64,000 nucleotides of DNA from Leisingera sp. SS27 (GCF_028368855.1 NZ_JAQNCY010000005.1:62001-126000); one strand, 5' to 3'; positions 45,856 to 55,001 are shown, counted from the stretch's first letter. Translations and numbers: made by a program. The notes: a model not told the origin generated them from the letters alone.

Positions 45856-46656
45856 TTAGTGGCTCGGGTGCAGTGCATCCTTCAGGTACACGCAGGTCAG
45901 GATGGTGAACACGTAGGCCTGAATGAAGGCCACCAGAACTTCGAGTGCGTAAACCGCGGTGATGGCAAAGATCGGCAGGAAGCTGAACATGCCCAGTGCT
46001 GCGGCGAAGCCTGCGAACACTTTCAGAACCGCGTGGCCCGCCATCACGTTACCGGCAAGACGGATGGAGTGGCTGACGGGGCGCACGAAGTAGGAAATCA
46101 GTTCGATGATGGCCAGGATCGGGCGGAGCGCCAGCGGCGCGCTCGACACCCAGAACAGCCCCAGGAAGCCAACGCCGTTCTTGACGAAGCCGACCACGGT
46201 CACGGTCACGAACACCAGCGCCGCCAGAACTGCAGTGACTGCGATATGCGAAGTGGTGGTGAAGGAGCCGGGGATCAGGCCCAGGAAGTTGGCCATCACG
46301 ATGAACATGAACAGGGTCATGATGTAGGGGAAGAACTTGACGCCGTCCTTGCCGGCAACATCCTCAACCATCTTGTAGATGAAGCCATAGGCCAGTTCCG
46401 CAACCGACTGGGCGCGGCCCGGCACGATGGCGCGGCGCGAGGAGCCCAGAACCAGCAGCGCGAACACGGCGGCTACAGCAGCGGCCATCCATGCGGTCAC
46501 GTTGGTCGGAGTGTACCAGGAAATGTCACCGCCGAACAGCGCGCTCACCTGGAACTGGTCCATCGGGTGGATCGCAAGCTTGGCTTCTTCCGGCGCCAAG
46601 ATCAGGCCGGATACCAGCACCAGTGCCAGAGCTGCGTAAAAGAAAATTTTGCCCAT
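45856..46656 (-). CDS. atpB: ATP synthase F0 subunit a
   Basis: Proton-channel subunit of 266 residues with five to six helices. The essential Arg is in [15 protein letters not shown], and the Gln region [18 protein letters not shown] is present. The N-terminus [17 protein letters not shown] at ATG 46656 is longer than in some relatives but follows AGGAG at about 12 nt; the mature part begins at HPMDQFQVS. Downstream of atpI and upstream of atpE. Confidence 0.95.
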   Translation of the reverse strand: MGKIFFYAALALVLVSGLILAPEEAKLAIHPMDQFQVSALFGGDISWYTPTNVTAWMAAAVAAVFALLVLGSSRRAIVPGRAQSVAELAYGFIYKMVEDVAGKDGVKFFPYIMTLFMFIVMANFLGLIPGSFTTTSHIAVTAVLAALVFVTVTVVGFVKNGVGFLGLFWVSSAPLALRPILAIIELISYFVRPVSHSIRLAGNVMAGHAVLKVFAGFAAALGMFSFLPIFAITAVYALEVLVAFIQAYVFTILTCVYLKDALHPSH

Positions 46657-46696
46657 CGGTCCGCTTCTCCTGTCGCCGGTCGCCGATCCCGTCGGA

Positions 46697-47041
46697 TCAG
46701 TCCCGGTCTTGCGCATTTTTGTCGGCCTCTTCGGCCAGTTTCTCTTTCTGGATCTCTTGCGCGGTGCGAAGCATCGTCTTCACCCCAGCCGCCAGGCCCA
46801 GCATTATGAACAGCACCATGAAGATGGGCAGGGTTCCAAACAGATGGTCCAGCCCGTATCCGATGCCAAAGCCGATCGCGAGACCGGCCACCAATTCGAT
46901 CACCATCCGCCAGGCCTGGTTGGCCAGGGAATAATGCTCATCCGCGCGCGGCTTGGGCTCCTGGGCCTTACGCGCCGCCGCCAATTTCTCCTCCAGCTGC
47001 GCCATGCGCTGCTTTTGGTCGTCATCGGTCACGGGCGCCAT
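46697..47041 (-). CDS. atpI: ATP synthase-associated protein AtpI/AtpZ-like
   Basis: Small membrane protein of about 114 residues with two helices (about 44-66 and 72-90) and [29 protein letters not shown]. AtpI helps assemble the c-ring or supplies Mg in some bacteria. ATG 47041 is preferred from homology; GTG 47047 and an upstream ATG at 47077 are possible. First gene of the F0 operon. Confidence 0.88.
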   Translation of the reverse strand: MAPVTDDDQKQRMAQLEEKLAAARKAQEPKPRADEHYSLANQAWRMVIELVAGLAIGFGIGYGLDHLFGTLPIFMVLFIMLGLAAGVKTMLRTAQEIQKEKLAEEADKNAQDRD

Positions 47042-47189
47042 CCTCACGCGAATTTCTAGAGAGGGTGCTAAGGCCAAGGGGCCGAGGAGTCAATTACAAG
47101 GATTGAAGATTCAAAACCGGATTACTTGATTGTTTTCGCTTATTATTTTTACCATCGCCACATGCCGCGCCGCTCTGCCGCAGCCGCTG

Positions 47190-47199
47190 TTAGCGCCAA
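47190..47199. promoter_or_regulatory. TTAGCGCCAA element upstream of the F0 operon
   Basis: TTAGCGCCAA lies in the 195-nt gap before atpI, about 150 nt upstream of its start. Read on the minus strand it is TTGGCGCTAA and shares TGGCGCTAAC with the element upstream of pckA. A common carbon/energy regulator is possible; this is inference. Confidence 0.3.
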
Positions 47200-47236
47200 A
47201 CCATCCCGAAAACCATATTCAACCAAAAGGTTGATT

Positions 47237-48133
47237 TTAGCCCGCGGGCGGTTTCGGCAGCCGCCAGCGCACAATCCGCCCGTCGATCAGCAGCAGCCCC
47301 AGCAGGATCGCCGCCATGCCCCACAGGTGCTCTGCCAGCAGTGTCTCGCCCAGAATGTAAGTGCCCAGAAACAGCGCCGAAACCGGCGCAATCAGCGTCG
47401 GCATGGTGATGTTGGTCGGCCCCACCTTGGGCAGCACCCAGTAAAAGGCGATGAAGGCCGCCGAGGTCAGCACAAAGCCGATCACCAGCAGCGACGCCCA
47501 GGTTTCCATGCGCGTGATCACCGGCACCCCCTCGCTCCACAGCGCCAGCGGCGCAATCGCGGCGGTTGACCCGGTCAGCGCAATCGCGACCAGCACCACC
47601 GGTTCCATGTCGCGGAAGCTGCGGGCGATATTGACGGAGAAGGCATAGCACAGCGGCGCGCACAGTGTGATCAGCACCGCCCAGGCTTCCGAGGACTGGC
47701 CGCCCTCCAGGATCGGCAGCGACAGCAGCACAATGCCCAGGAACCCGCAGATCACCCCCAGCGACTTCAGCACCGTCGCCCGCTCGCCGCCGGGCCAGAA
47801 ATGCGACACCACAACCGCCAGCGCAGGCGTGGTGGCATTGACGATCCCGGCCACGCCGCTGGCGATGTGCTGCTGGCCCAGCGCGTAGAAGGCAAAAGGC
47901 CCGGCATAGCTCAGCACGCCGAACCCGAACAGCGCCAGCCAGCGCCGCGCATCAGCCGGCACTTTCTTCCGCGCCGCCAGCACGTAGATCCAGCAGCCCA
48001 GCGCGCCAAAGCCCACACGGCCCATGGAGACCGACAGCGGCCCCAGCTCGCGCAGCAGAATGGCATTGAACATGAATGACATGCCCCAGCCGATGCCGAG
48101 AATGAAAATCACCGCCCAATAGCGCAACGCCAT
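47237..48133 (-). CDS. EamA/DMT-family membrane transporter
   Basis: Ten-helix permease of 298 residues made of two EamA repeats. First half: NAILLRELGPLSVSMGRVGFGALG; second half: GPTNITMPTLIAPVSALFLGTYILGE, the usual DMT signature. Substrate unknown. It is divergent from an ArsR regulator (90-nt gap) and lies upstream of, but probably separate from, the F0 operon. Confidence 0.9.
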   Translation of the reverse strand: MALRYWAVIFILGIGWGMSFMFNAILLRELGPLSVSMGRVGFGALGCWIYVLAARKKVPADARRWLALFGFGVLSYAGPFAFYALGQQHIASGVAGIVNATTPALAVVVSHFWPGGERATVLKSLGVICGFLGIVLLSLPILEGGQSSEAWAVLITLCAPLCYAFSVNIARSFRDMEPVVLVAIALTGSTAAIAPLALWSEGVPVITRMETWASLLVIGFVLTSAAFIAFYWVLPKVGPTNITMPTLIAPVSALFLGTYILGETLLAEHLWGMAAILLGLLLIDGRIVRWRLPKPPAG

Positions 48134-48223
48134 GCCAACTGCTCCCTCGAAATGCTTTGCACCGATCCATCGCAGTTTTTGCAGGATTGTCGACCCGCTT
48201 CTTGCCCTTTAGGAGTATCAGGC

Positions 48224-48568
48224 ATGAGCGACACCCTCGACACCGTCTTTGCGGCCCTCGCCGACCCGACCCGCCGGGCGATCCTGACCATGCTGCTGGA
48301 GGACGACATGGCGGTCACTGACGTGGCAGAGCCGTTCGAGATGTCGCTGGCGGCGATTTCCAAGCACCTGACCATCCTCACCCGCGCCGGCCTCATCGCG
48401 CAGGAAAAGCGCGGCCGGGTCAAATGGTGCAAGCTGCAGCCCGACGCAATGCGGGCCGCAAGCGTATGGATGCAGGGCTTCGGCCAGTTCGAGCCGGTGA
48501 ACCTGGACGCCTTCGAGCGTTTTCTGGAGGCGGAGCACCTGTCTGAGGATGCCCCATCCGAAACCTAG
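48224..48568 (+). CDS. ArsR-family transcriptional regulator
   Basis: Winged-helix regulator of 114 residues; LADPTRRAILTMLLEDDMAVTDVAE and MSLAAISKHLTILTRAGLIAQEKRGRVKW form the DNA-binding core. It lacks an obvious metal-Cys motif (no ELCVCDL), so it is more like the SdpR/ABC-type non-metal group. ATG 48224 follows AGGAG at 48211. Divergent from the EamA gene, a likely target. Confidence 0.92.
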   Translation: MSDTLDTVFAALADPTRRAILTMLLEDDMAVTDVAEPFEMSLAAISKHLTILTRAGLIAQEKRGRVKWCKLQPDAMRAASVWMQGFGQFEPVNLDAFERFLEAEHLSEDAPSET

Positions 48569-48578
48569 GGGCCGAAAC

Positions 48579-48989
48579 CTAGCGGACGACGAACACCGAA
48601 ATCTCGGAATGCAGCACCAGGTGGCTGGCGTGGGACGAGAACACATAGTCCAGAATGCCGGGCATATGGGTTGCGATCACGATCAGGTCCACCTCCAGCT
48701 CCTTGGCGGTCCGGGCCAGGATGGAGTCCATCTCCGACCCCACATCAACGGAATGAACCGGCAGCCCCTCGACTCTTGCACCGCTGCTTTCGGCCATCTT
48801 GCTGGCCAGTGCAGCCAGTTCATCACCTGACGATCCCAGGGTGTGTGCGCCTTCGATCTGCTCACCTGTCACATGGACCAGCGTCACCCGCGATCCATGG
48901 TTGGCAGCGAAATCCGCGGCCACGTTCAGGGCTTTCTTGACCGCCGGGGGCATGTGCAGGTCAACGGGCACCATGATATGTTTGAACAT
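48579..48989 (-). CDS. Universal stress protein (UspA family)
   Basis: Protein of 136 residues with the USP fold: MFKHIMVPVDLHMPPAVKKAL at the start and DLIVIATHMPGILDYVFSSHASHLVLHSEISVFVV at the end. The ATP-binding motif G-x2-G-x9-G-S/T is not evident, so it may be a non-nucleotide-binding USP. GGAGGGAAAG lies directly upstream. Role in stress survival is inferred from family. Confidence 0.92.
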   Translation of the reverse strand: MFKHIMVPVDLHMPPAVKKALNVAADFAANHGSRVTLVHVTGEQIEGAHTLGSSGDELAALASKMAESSGARVEGLPVHSVDVGSEMDSILARTAKELEVDLIVIATHMPGILDYVFSSHASHLVLHSEISVFVVR

Positions 48990-49084
48990 CTTTCCCTCCT
49001 TCTCCTGACGCGTCCCTCTGGACCAGCATACAGGAAAACAAGAGGCTTGCGTTGACCTGCCGCAAGCGGCACCAGGGGCCAACT

Positions 49085-49981
49085 TCAGGCGCGCACCGGC
49101 TTGGCGTCGCCCTCCAGCAGCATCACCAGGGCAATAACCGACATCACCACCCCGATCAGCACCATGCCCGGCGGCGCACCGCGGCCCAGCGCGATCTCCC
49201 ACAGGATCACCCAGCTGGGCGTCAGATAGGTATAGGCCATCACCTTGGCCGACGGCAGGCGCAGGGTGGCGTATTGCAGCAGCACGAACGTCGCAGAGCT
49301 GGCAAAGACCGCAAGGTAGAATAGGCCGATCCAGACAATGCCCGGCAGCTGCATCCAATCGGTTGCCAGAATGTCCTGCCAGCCGAACGCCGCCAGCAGC
49401 GCACCCCCGGCCAGCAGCATCCCGAAGGTAAAGACCACCGCGGGCTCGCCCCGGTTCAGCTTGCGCACCATCGGCGTGTAAATCGCGTGCAGCACGCAGC
49501 CCCAGAAATAGATGATCTCCCCCTGGCCGATCTGAAACGCCGCCAGTGCCTGCATGTCGCCGCGCACAATCACCCAGACCGCACCAGCGGCACCTATCGA
49601 CAGCGCCAGCGCCATCCAGCGGGTGGTCACCTGCCGCAACAGCAGCCAGCCAAAGCCCGCGCTCATCACCGGCACCAGCGTGAAAACCGCCGCTGCGCTG
49701 ACCGGTGCCGCAGACTGCAGCCCGTAGAACATCAGCACGAAATAACCGCCGAACAGCCCGCCCAGCACCGCAAACCGCCAGGGGGCCTGGAAATGCACCC
49801 GCCGCATCCCGGTGGTGGCCATCGCGGCAACGCCAATCACCACCGCAGCAATGCCGAACCGCGCCGCATTCAGCGCCGCCGGTGCAATCTCATTTGCCAC
49901 CATCACGCCCAGCGAGAACGACCCCGCCACCAGCGCTGAAAACAGCAGCATCGCCAGATGCCCGCGCAGCGCCTCGTTCAC
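49085..49981 (-). CDS. EamA/DMT-family membrane transporter
   Basis: Ten-helix permease of 298 residues with two EamA repeats (MLLFSALVAGSFSLGVMVANEIAP, TYLTPSWVILWEIALGRGAPPG). The start is GTG 49981, overlapping the TGA stop of the upstream LysR gene as GTGA, so the two are translationally coupled. Substrate unknown; the LysR regulator may respond to or control it. Confidence 0.9.
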   Translation of the reverse strand: MNEALRGHLAMLLFSALVAGSFSLGVMVANEIAPAALNAARFGIAAVVIGVAAMATTGMRRVHFQAPWRFAVLGGLFGGYFVLMFYGLQSAAPVSAAAVFTLVPVMSAGFGWLLLRQVTTRWMALALSIGAAGAVWVIVRGDMQALAAFQIGQGEIIYFWGCVLHAIYTPMVRKLNRGEPAVVFTFGMLLAGGALLAAFGWQDILATDWMQLPGIVWIGLFYLAVFASSATFVLLQYATLRLPSAKVMAYTYLTPSWVILWEIALGRGAPPGMVLIGVVMSVIALVMLLEGDAKPVRA

Positions 49982-50856
49982 AGCTGCCACTCTTTGGCCT
50001 GTTCCTTGAGGAACTTCAGGAAGGTCTGCACTTTGGTGGTGCGGTGCAGGTCCACATGGGTCACCAGCCACAGGGTGCCTTCCCACTCTTCCTTCGGCGC
50101 CATCATCTCCACCAGGTTCGGGTTCTGGCGCGCCTCCCAGGCCGCCATAAAGCCGATGCCGGCGCCGCTGTGCACCGCGTTCTGCATGGTGAACCCGTTG
50201 GAGCAGCGGAACGAGATCGCCTCAGCCGGCGCATTGGCCCGCAGCCAGCGCGAAAACGGAGCGCGGCTGTTTTCATCGTCATTGCCGATGAAACGGTGAT
50301 TGGGCATGTCTTCGACACCCTGCAGCACGCCGTATTTCTCGGCATAGGCCTTGGAGGCATATAGACCCACCTGCTGCTTGATGAAGGGCTGCACCACGTT
50401 GTCCGGCTGATCCGGCGCATTGCCGGCCCGCACCGCCACATGCGCCTCGCCGTATTCCAGCCGGAACAGGCGGTCGCCGGTCAGATAGCGGATGATCAGC
50501 CCCGGATGCATGTCCTGGAACTCCTTCAGCGCCGGCACCAGCATCGGCGCAAAGGACGCCAGCGACGTCACCACCAGCTCTCCGGAGACGTCGTCGCCCT
50601 GCCCCTTCAGGCGGCCGACCAGCTGGCTGAACTGGTCATCGGTTGCCTGCGCCACACGCAACAGATCCTGCCCGGCCTCGGTCGGCGTGTAGCCGCGGGC
50701 GTGGCGCTGGAACAGCTTCACCCCAAGCCGGGCCTCGATGGCGTCGATATGGCGGATCACCGTGGCATGGTGCACGCCCAGCACTTCAGCCGCGCCGCTG
50801 ACCGTGCCCATGCGGGCCACCTGATAGGCGGTGCGGACTTCATCCCAGTTTTCCAT
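49978..50856 (-). CDS. LysR-family transcriptional regulator
   Basis: Regulator of 292 residues: HTH at about 3-62 (WDEVRTAYQVARMGTVSGAAEVLGVHHATVIRHIDAIEARLG), then a substrate-binding domain. ATG 50856 follows AAGGAGA. Divergent from the azoreductase gene across a 115-nt gap that holds two TGCGCA copies, and coupled to a downstream EamA gene (GTGA overlap), so it may regulate both. Confidence 0.92.
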   Translation of the reverse strand: MENWDEVRTAYQVARMGTVSGAAEVLGVHHATVIRHIDAIEARLGVKLFQRHARGYTPTEAGQDLLRVAQATDDQFSQLVGRLKGQGDDVSGELVVTSLASFAPMLVPALKEFQDMHPGLIIRYLTGDRLFRLEYGEAHVAVRAGNAPDQPDNVVQPFIKQQVGLYASKAYAEKYGVLQGVEDMPNHRFIGNDDENSRAPFSRWLRANAPAEAISFRCSNGFTMQNAVHSGAGIGFMAAWEARQNPNLVEMMAPKEEWEGTLWLVTHVDLHRTTKVQTFLKFLKEQAKEWQL

Positions 50857-50875
50857 GCCGGTCTCCTTGCCAACA

Positions 50876-50889
50876 TGCGCACATGCGCA
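50876..50889. promoter_or_regulatory. Paired TGCGCA sites in a LysR/azoreductase intergenic region
   Basis: TGCGCA-CA-TGCGCA; each TGCGCA is self-palindromic. It sits 20-33 nt upstream of the LysR start, where an autoregulatory operator would be expected. Functional role is inference. Confidence 0.35.
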
Positions 50890-50971
50890 CAATCAGTGTT
50901 ACTTTTGCGGCGTTGCGTTCGAAAATGCAATAACCCAAATTCCTGTCAGCAACAAGCACAGGAATACCAAA

Positions 50972-51553
50972 ATGACCCGCACCGTTCTGCACCTCGACTC
51001 CTCTGCCCGCACCGAAGGCTCGGTGACCCGGGACCTCTCCGCACAGATCGTCAGCCGCCTGGGCGCTGACACCGTGGTCCGCCGCGACCTGGCCGCGCCG
51101 CTGCCGCTGCTGGACGGCGCCTGGATCGGGGCCAACTTCACCCCCGCCGACCAGCGCAGCGAGGACGACAAACAGCTGCTCACCCTCTCCGATGCGCTGG
51201 TGGAGGAACTGAAACAGGCCGACACCATCGTGATCGGCGCGCCGATCTACAACTTTTCGGTGCCTTCCACGCTCAAGGCCTGGATCGACTTGGTGGCCCG
51301 CGTCGGCGTCACCTTCCGCTACGAGGAAACCGGCCCCATCGGCCTCCTGCACGGCAAGCGCGCCATTATCGCGGTGGCCTCCGGCGGCACCCAGGCCGGG
51401 TCCGACATCGACTTTGCCACTACCTACCTGCGCCATGTGCTGGGTTTCATCGGCATCACCGAGGTTGAGATCGTGGCCGCCGACGCCATGTCCATCGACG
51501 CCGAGGGCGCCCTGGCCAAGGCCCAGACCCAGATCGAAGCGCTGGCGGCCTGA
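50972..51553 (+). CDS. FMN-dependent NADH-azoreductase
   Basis: Flavodoxin-like oxidoreductase of 193 residues of the AzoR type. It begins TVLHLDSSARTEGSVTR (FMN-phosphate loop), has APIYNFSVPSTLKAWIDLVARVGVTF (FMN and dimer-interface region) and ASGGTQAGSDIDFATTYLRHVLGFIG. It would reduce azo dyes and quinones by two electrons with NADH. Divergent from the LysR regulator. Confidence 0.92.
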   Translation: MTRTVLHLDSSARTEGSVTRDLSAQIVSRLGADTVVRRDLAAPLPLLDGAWIGANFTPADQRSEDDKQLLTLSDALVEELKQADTIVIGAPIYNFSVPSTLKAWIDLVARVGVTFRYEETGPIGLLHGKRAIIAVASGGTQAGSDIDFATTYLRHVLGFIGITEVEIVAADAMSIDAEGALAKAQTQIEALAA

Positions 51554-51577
51554 TCCCCTGCACCGCCCCGCGCACCT

Positions 51578-51602
51578 GCCGTCAGCCCCCCCGGCTGACG
51601 GC
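51578..51602 (+). terminator. Hairpin between azoreductase and racemase genes
   Basis: GCCGTCAGCC (51578-51587) pairs perfectly with GGCTGACGGC (51593-51602) around a loop of five C. Only ATATTTA follows, so it is a weak or non-canonical terminator. It lies 25 nt after the azoreductase stop. Confidence 0.5.
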
Positions 51603-51676
51603 ATATTTACGTTTGGCAGCGCGGCGAAGCCTGTGCCACTCTGCCTGCACCGGTATTTCAAAACACAGGCATTCCC

Positions 51677-52429
51677 ATGAAGAAGATCGGCATTCTCGGC
51701 GGCGTCGGCTGGGCCTCCACTCTCGATTACTACCGCGCCATTTGCGAAGGCGCCGGGCGGTTCTTTGCAGAGCGCGGCGCGGGCTCACCGCTGCCGGTGC
51801 CGCCGATCACCATCGAATCCGTGGTGCAGGCGCAAACCCGCGCCTTGCGCGGCCGCCCGGGGGATGAGGCAAGCTGGGCCGCTTTTGATGCCGTCTTCCG
51901 CGAGGCGATGCTGACGCTTGAACGCGCCGGCTGCGATTTCGCCCTGATCGCCTCCAACACCCCGCACGCCCGCCTGCATGCGATCCGCGAGGGCGTGGTG
52001 ATGCCGATCCTCAGCATCTTCGACGCCACCGCGGAAGCCACCGCTGCAACCGGTGCCGCCCGCGCACTGGTGCTGGGCACAACAGTCACCATGCAGGCCC
52101 GCAACTATTCCAGCGTGCTCGCCGCACATGGGGTCACAGCAAATGAGACCCTGCCGCAGGACGAGATCGCTGAAATGCAGATGATGATCGACGAAGATTT
52201 CTACGGCGGCGCATCGGCCACCGCACAGGACCGCCTGCTGCGGTTCTGCGCGAAACACGCCCAGCCTGGCACCGCCATCCTGCTGGCCTGCACCGAACTG
52301 CCTCTGGCCTTCCCCGGTCACATCGACGACGTCAGTTTCGAGGCCGGCGGCTTCCTGTTCGTGAACCCTTCGGCCGCCCATGTCACCGCAGCGCTGGATC
52401 TGGCGCTGGCGGACGAAAAGGCCGGTTAG
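51677..52429 (+). CDS. Aspartate/glutamate racemase family protein with Ser in the first catalytic position
   Basis: Protein of 250 residues with the racemase core GILGGVGWASTLDYYR, IASNTPHARL and ILLACTELPLAF. In typical aspartate or glutamate racemases both catalytic residues are Cys; here the first is S93 while the second, C205, is kept. A Thr/Cys pair is known in the E. coli L-specific broad-spectrum racemase YgeA, so this may be a similar one-sided enzyme. Converges with the YbaK gene by 4 nt. Confidence 0.9.
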   Translation: MKKIGILGGVGWASTLDYYRAICEGAGRFFAERGAGSPLPVPPITIESVVQAQTRALRGRPGDEASWAAFDAVFREAMLTLERAGCDFALIASNTPHARLHAIREGVVMPILSIFDATAEATAATGAARALVLGTTVTMQARNYSSVLAAHGVTANETLPQDEIAEMQMMIDEDFYGGASATAQDRLLRFCAKHAQPGTAILLACTELPLAFPGHIDDVSFEAGGFLFVNPSAAHVTAALDLALADEKAG

Positions 52430-52953
52430 ACCCAGCGCACCTCAACGCCGATGCGCTCAAAGAACGCCATCACGTCATCGCGCTTCATCGCCACCGTGCG
52501 GTCATTGACCAGCGGGTGCATATAGATCACGTCCGCCTCCTGCGCCTGCGCATCCATATAGAAGGTGACGCCCTTCCCAGCGCCAGTGATCATCGCCAGC
52601 GGGCTGACCGCGCCGGGACGGATGCCGAGATTCTCCAGCAGCCGGTCGGCAGAGCCAAAGGACAGGTTGCCGATGTCCAGTTCTGCGCCCAGCGCCTTCA
52701 GGTCGATCTCCCGGTCCTGCTGCAGCGTCACCAGGTAGTTCCGCTTCTTCTTGTCCCGCAGGTACAGGTTCTTCAGCCGCAGCGCGTTTTCGCCCGGCAC
52801 CATGAACTGCGCCTCGACACCCTTGGCATCCACCACCGTGCGCAGCGGCACATGGGTATGCAGCTGATAGGCAATGCCCCAATCATCCAGCTGCTTCAGC
52901 AGCGCATCCGAGGAGATGGGCAGGCTGTCCTGATAGGCCGATGACGCATCCAT
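52426..52953 (-). CDS. YbaK/ProX-type prolyl-tRNA deacylase domain protein
   Basis: Free-standing editing-domain protein of 175 residues that hydrolyses mischarged aminoacyl-tRNA (e.g. Ala-tRNA(Pro)). The pattern YQLHTHVPLRTVVDAKGVE, KNLYLRDKKKRNYLVTLQ, GNLSFGSADRLLENLGIRPGAVSPLAMI is typical of the ProX/PrdX group; K86 in the RDKKKR region is a probable catalytic/binding Lys. ATG 52953 is chosen; the residues before it are non-homologous. Confidence 0.9.
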   Translation of the reverse strand: MDASSAYQDSLPISSDALLKQLDDWGIAYQLHTHVPLRTVVDAKGVEAQFMVPGENALRLKNLYLRDKKKRNYLVTLQQDREIDLKALGAELDIGNLSFGSADRLLENLGIRPGAVSPLAMITGAGKGVTFYMDAQAQEADVIYMHPLVNDRTVAMKRDDVMAFFERIGVEVRWV

Positions 52954-53008
52954 GATCTTACTCCGCAAGCCGTTCCGGTTTGCCGCGCAGATCACAAAAA
53001 ACAGTGCC

Positions 53009-53041
53009 GGGGCGCAAGAGCTGTTCCGCCCTTCGCGCCCC
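53009..53041 (-). terminator. Possible terminator of the EF-G-like gene
   Basis: GGGGCGC (53009-53015) pairs with GCGCCCC (53035-53041). On the minus strand a T-run (TTTTTT) follows about 7 nt downstream. It sits just after the EF-G-like stop and before the YbaK gene. The spacing to the T-run is longer than normal, so efficiency is uncertain. Confidence 0.5.
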
Positions 53042-53093
53042 GTTTTGCGCCATCGCACCACAGGGCGGGTGCTCAGACCCGCCCCCTGCCATA

Positions 53094-55001
53094 TCACGCC
53101 TCAGCGAAATCCGCCCGCCGTGCCTCCTCGTAGTGGTCGAAGTCGGTGCTGAACCAGCCGGTGCCGCGGGTGGCGCTGGCCAGGGTGCTGCACAGATCAT
53201 CCTGCGCCGACATCGGCAAGAGCGTCTCGAACACGTCCCAGCCCGCGACGCCGTCCTCGGCCTCGAACCCCAGGATTTGCCCCTTCATGCCGCTCACCAC
53301 CGGCACCAGCCCGCCGGTGAACACCGACGGCACATGGATATGCACCCGCATGATCGGCTGCAGCAGCACCGCACCGGCTTCTGCCAGCGCCTCCTTCACC
53401 GCGTTCTTGCCAGCGGTCCGGAACGCATAGTCGGAACTGTCCACCGAATGGTGCTTGCCATCCTTCAGGGTCACGCAGATATCCACCACCGGATGGCCAT
53501 TGAGGCCCAGCGCCAGCGCCTCGCGCGCGCCCGCCTCGACCGAGGGGATGTAGTTCTTAGGCACCGCGCCGCCCTTCACGGTTTCCTCGAACACGAAACC
53601 GCTGCCGCGGGGCAAGGGCTTCACCTCGATCACCACATCGGCGAACTGGCCGGCGCCGCCCGACTGCTTGCGGTGCCGGTGATGCACCTGCACCGCTTTC
53701 TTGATGGTCTCGCGCAGAGCCGGCGGCACCGGCGCCTCCTCCACTTCGACGCCGAACTCATCCTTCAGCGCTTGCTTGATCCGCCGCATATGCAGCGGCC
53801 CCTGCAGGTTCAGCAGCACATGGCCGCTGGCTTCATCCTGGCCCAGCACCAGCGCCGGGTCGATTTCCGCCAGCCGCTCCAGCGCCGTGGACAGCCGGGC
53901 GTCATCACGCTCGTTCACCGGCGTGATCACCCGCCGGAAGGTTGAGGGCCGCGGCTGCGCCCACTCCGGCAGCGGTGCCGCGCCATCCGGCCCGTAGGCA
54001 AAGCCGAGGTTCAGGTGGTCGGATTTCACCGCCTGCCCCATATCGCCTGGCGTCAGGCTTGTATTGGCGGCCGAACCGACGCCAGTCAGCGATCCCAGCG
54101 CCGCACCGCCAACCGGCACGCCGTTGCCGACACTGCCGTCCAGCGCGCGCACCATCACTGTCTTGCCCAGATGCTTGACCAGATCCGCCATACAGCCGAC
54201 CGCCGTAACGCTGCCGTCCTGCGACAGCCGTTCCAGAGCCGCCCCCACATCCGGCGCTTCATGGCGCAGCGACTTCATCAGCCGCAGGATCCCGTTCTTG
54301 TGCTCCGCCGATCCCATCAGCGCCGGGATCAGGTCGTTGTGCTGCAGCACCTTGGTGGCCACCTCATAGGCTTCCTCGGCCATCACCTGCTGATCCTCGA
54401 TCAGCTCCTCCAGCAGCGTGTCGTCAAAATCCGCCAGCGCCTCCAGCAGTTCGGTTCGGGCTTCCTGTTCGCGCGCGTACATGGCAACCGGCAGCTCGAT
54501 CAGCGCCGAAGGCTTGCCTTCCTGATACTGCCAGGCGCGCTCGGAAATCAGATCCACAGCACCCACAACCTGTCCATCCTCGCGGATCGGCACCTGCCGC
54601 AGGATGATGTTGTGGCTGCAATAGGCCTGAAGCGCAGCAACGATCTCCGCCACCCGGTCCGCCGCCTGGTCCATGCGGTTGACAAAAATAAAGGCGGGGA
54701 CCCCCGCCTCCTCCAGCTTGCGCAGGTACGGCGCGCTCAGCACCGCAGCGCCGGCGTCAGCCGGAACGCAGAGGACGGCAGCATCACTGGCCGCCAGCGC
54801 CGGACCCGCCTGCGCCAGATTGTCAGCACCGCCCGCGATGTCGATCGCAGCCCAGTCCTCGCCCATAAATGAAAAAGGCTGCAAAGCGGCGACGCCTGCA
54901 ACCTCCTGCCGCTTGCCTGCAGCGCTGTCCAGATTGGCCAGCGCCGAGGCCAGCGTTGATTTGCCGGACTGCGACGGTCCCAGAATAGTGAAAACGCGCA
55001 T
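53094..55001 (-). CDS. Divergent elongation factor G-like protein with altered GTPase motifs
   Basis: EF-G paralog of 635 residues, shorter than true EF-G (about 700). The P-loop GPSQSGKST (8-16) and a G4 NRMD (108-111) are kept, but the G3 motif expected as DTPGH reads DIAGG (54-58), so the catalytic His is lost, and the switch-I RGIT motif is not found. Domains II to V are recognisable (domain IV with GGAGQFADVVIEVKPLP and FVEE-like FVFEETVKGGAVPKNYIPSVEAG; domain V with GLVPVVSGMKGQILGFEAE). It may bind GTP without hydrolysing it well, or act in recycling, tetracycline-like protection or another ribosomal task. No neighbouring ribosomal gene suggests a specific role. Confidence 0.9.
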   Translation of the reverse strand: MRVFTILGPSQSGKSTLASALANLDSAAGKRQEVAGVAALQPFSFMGEDWAAIDIAGGADNLAQAGPALAASDAAVLCVPADAGAAVLSAPYLRKLEEAGVPAFIFVNRMDQAADRVAEIVAALQAYCSHNIILRQVPIREDGQVVGAVDLISERAWQYQEGKPSALIELPVAMYAREQEARTELLEALADFDDTLLEELIEDQQVMAEEAYEVATKVLQHNDLIPALMGSAEHKNGILRLMKSLRHEAPDVGAALERLSQDGSVTAVGCMADLVKHLGKTVMVRALDGSVGNGVPVGGAALGSLTGVGSAANTSLTPGDMGQAVKSDHLNLGFAYGPDGAAPLPEWAQPRPSTFRRVITPVNERDDARLSTALERLAEIDPALVLGQDEASGHVLLNLQGPLHMRRIKQALKDEFGVEVEEAPVPPALRETIKKAVQVHHRHRKQSGGAGQFADVVIEVKPLPRGSGFVFEETVKGGAVPKNYIPSVEAGAREALALGLNGHPVVDICVTLKDGKHHSVDSSDYAFRTAGKNAVKEALAEAGAVLLQPIMRVHIHVPSVFTGGLVPVVSGMKGQILGFEAEDGVAGWDVFETLLPMSAQDDLCSTLASATRGTGWFSTDFDHYEEARRADFAEA

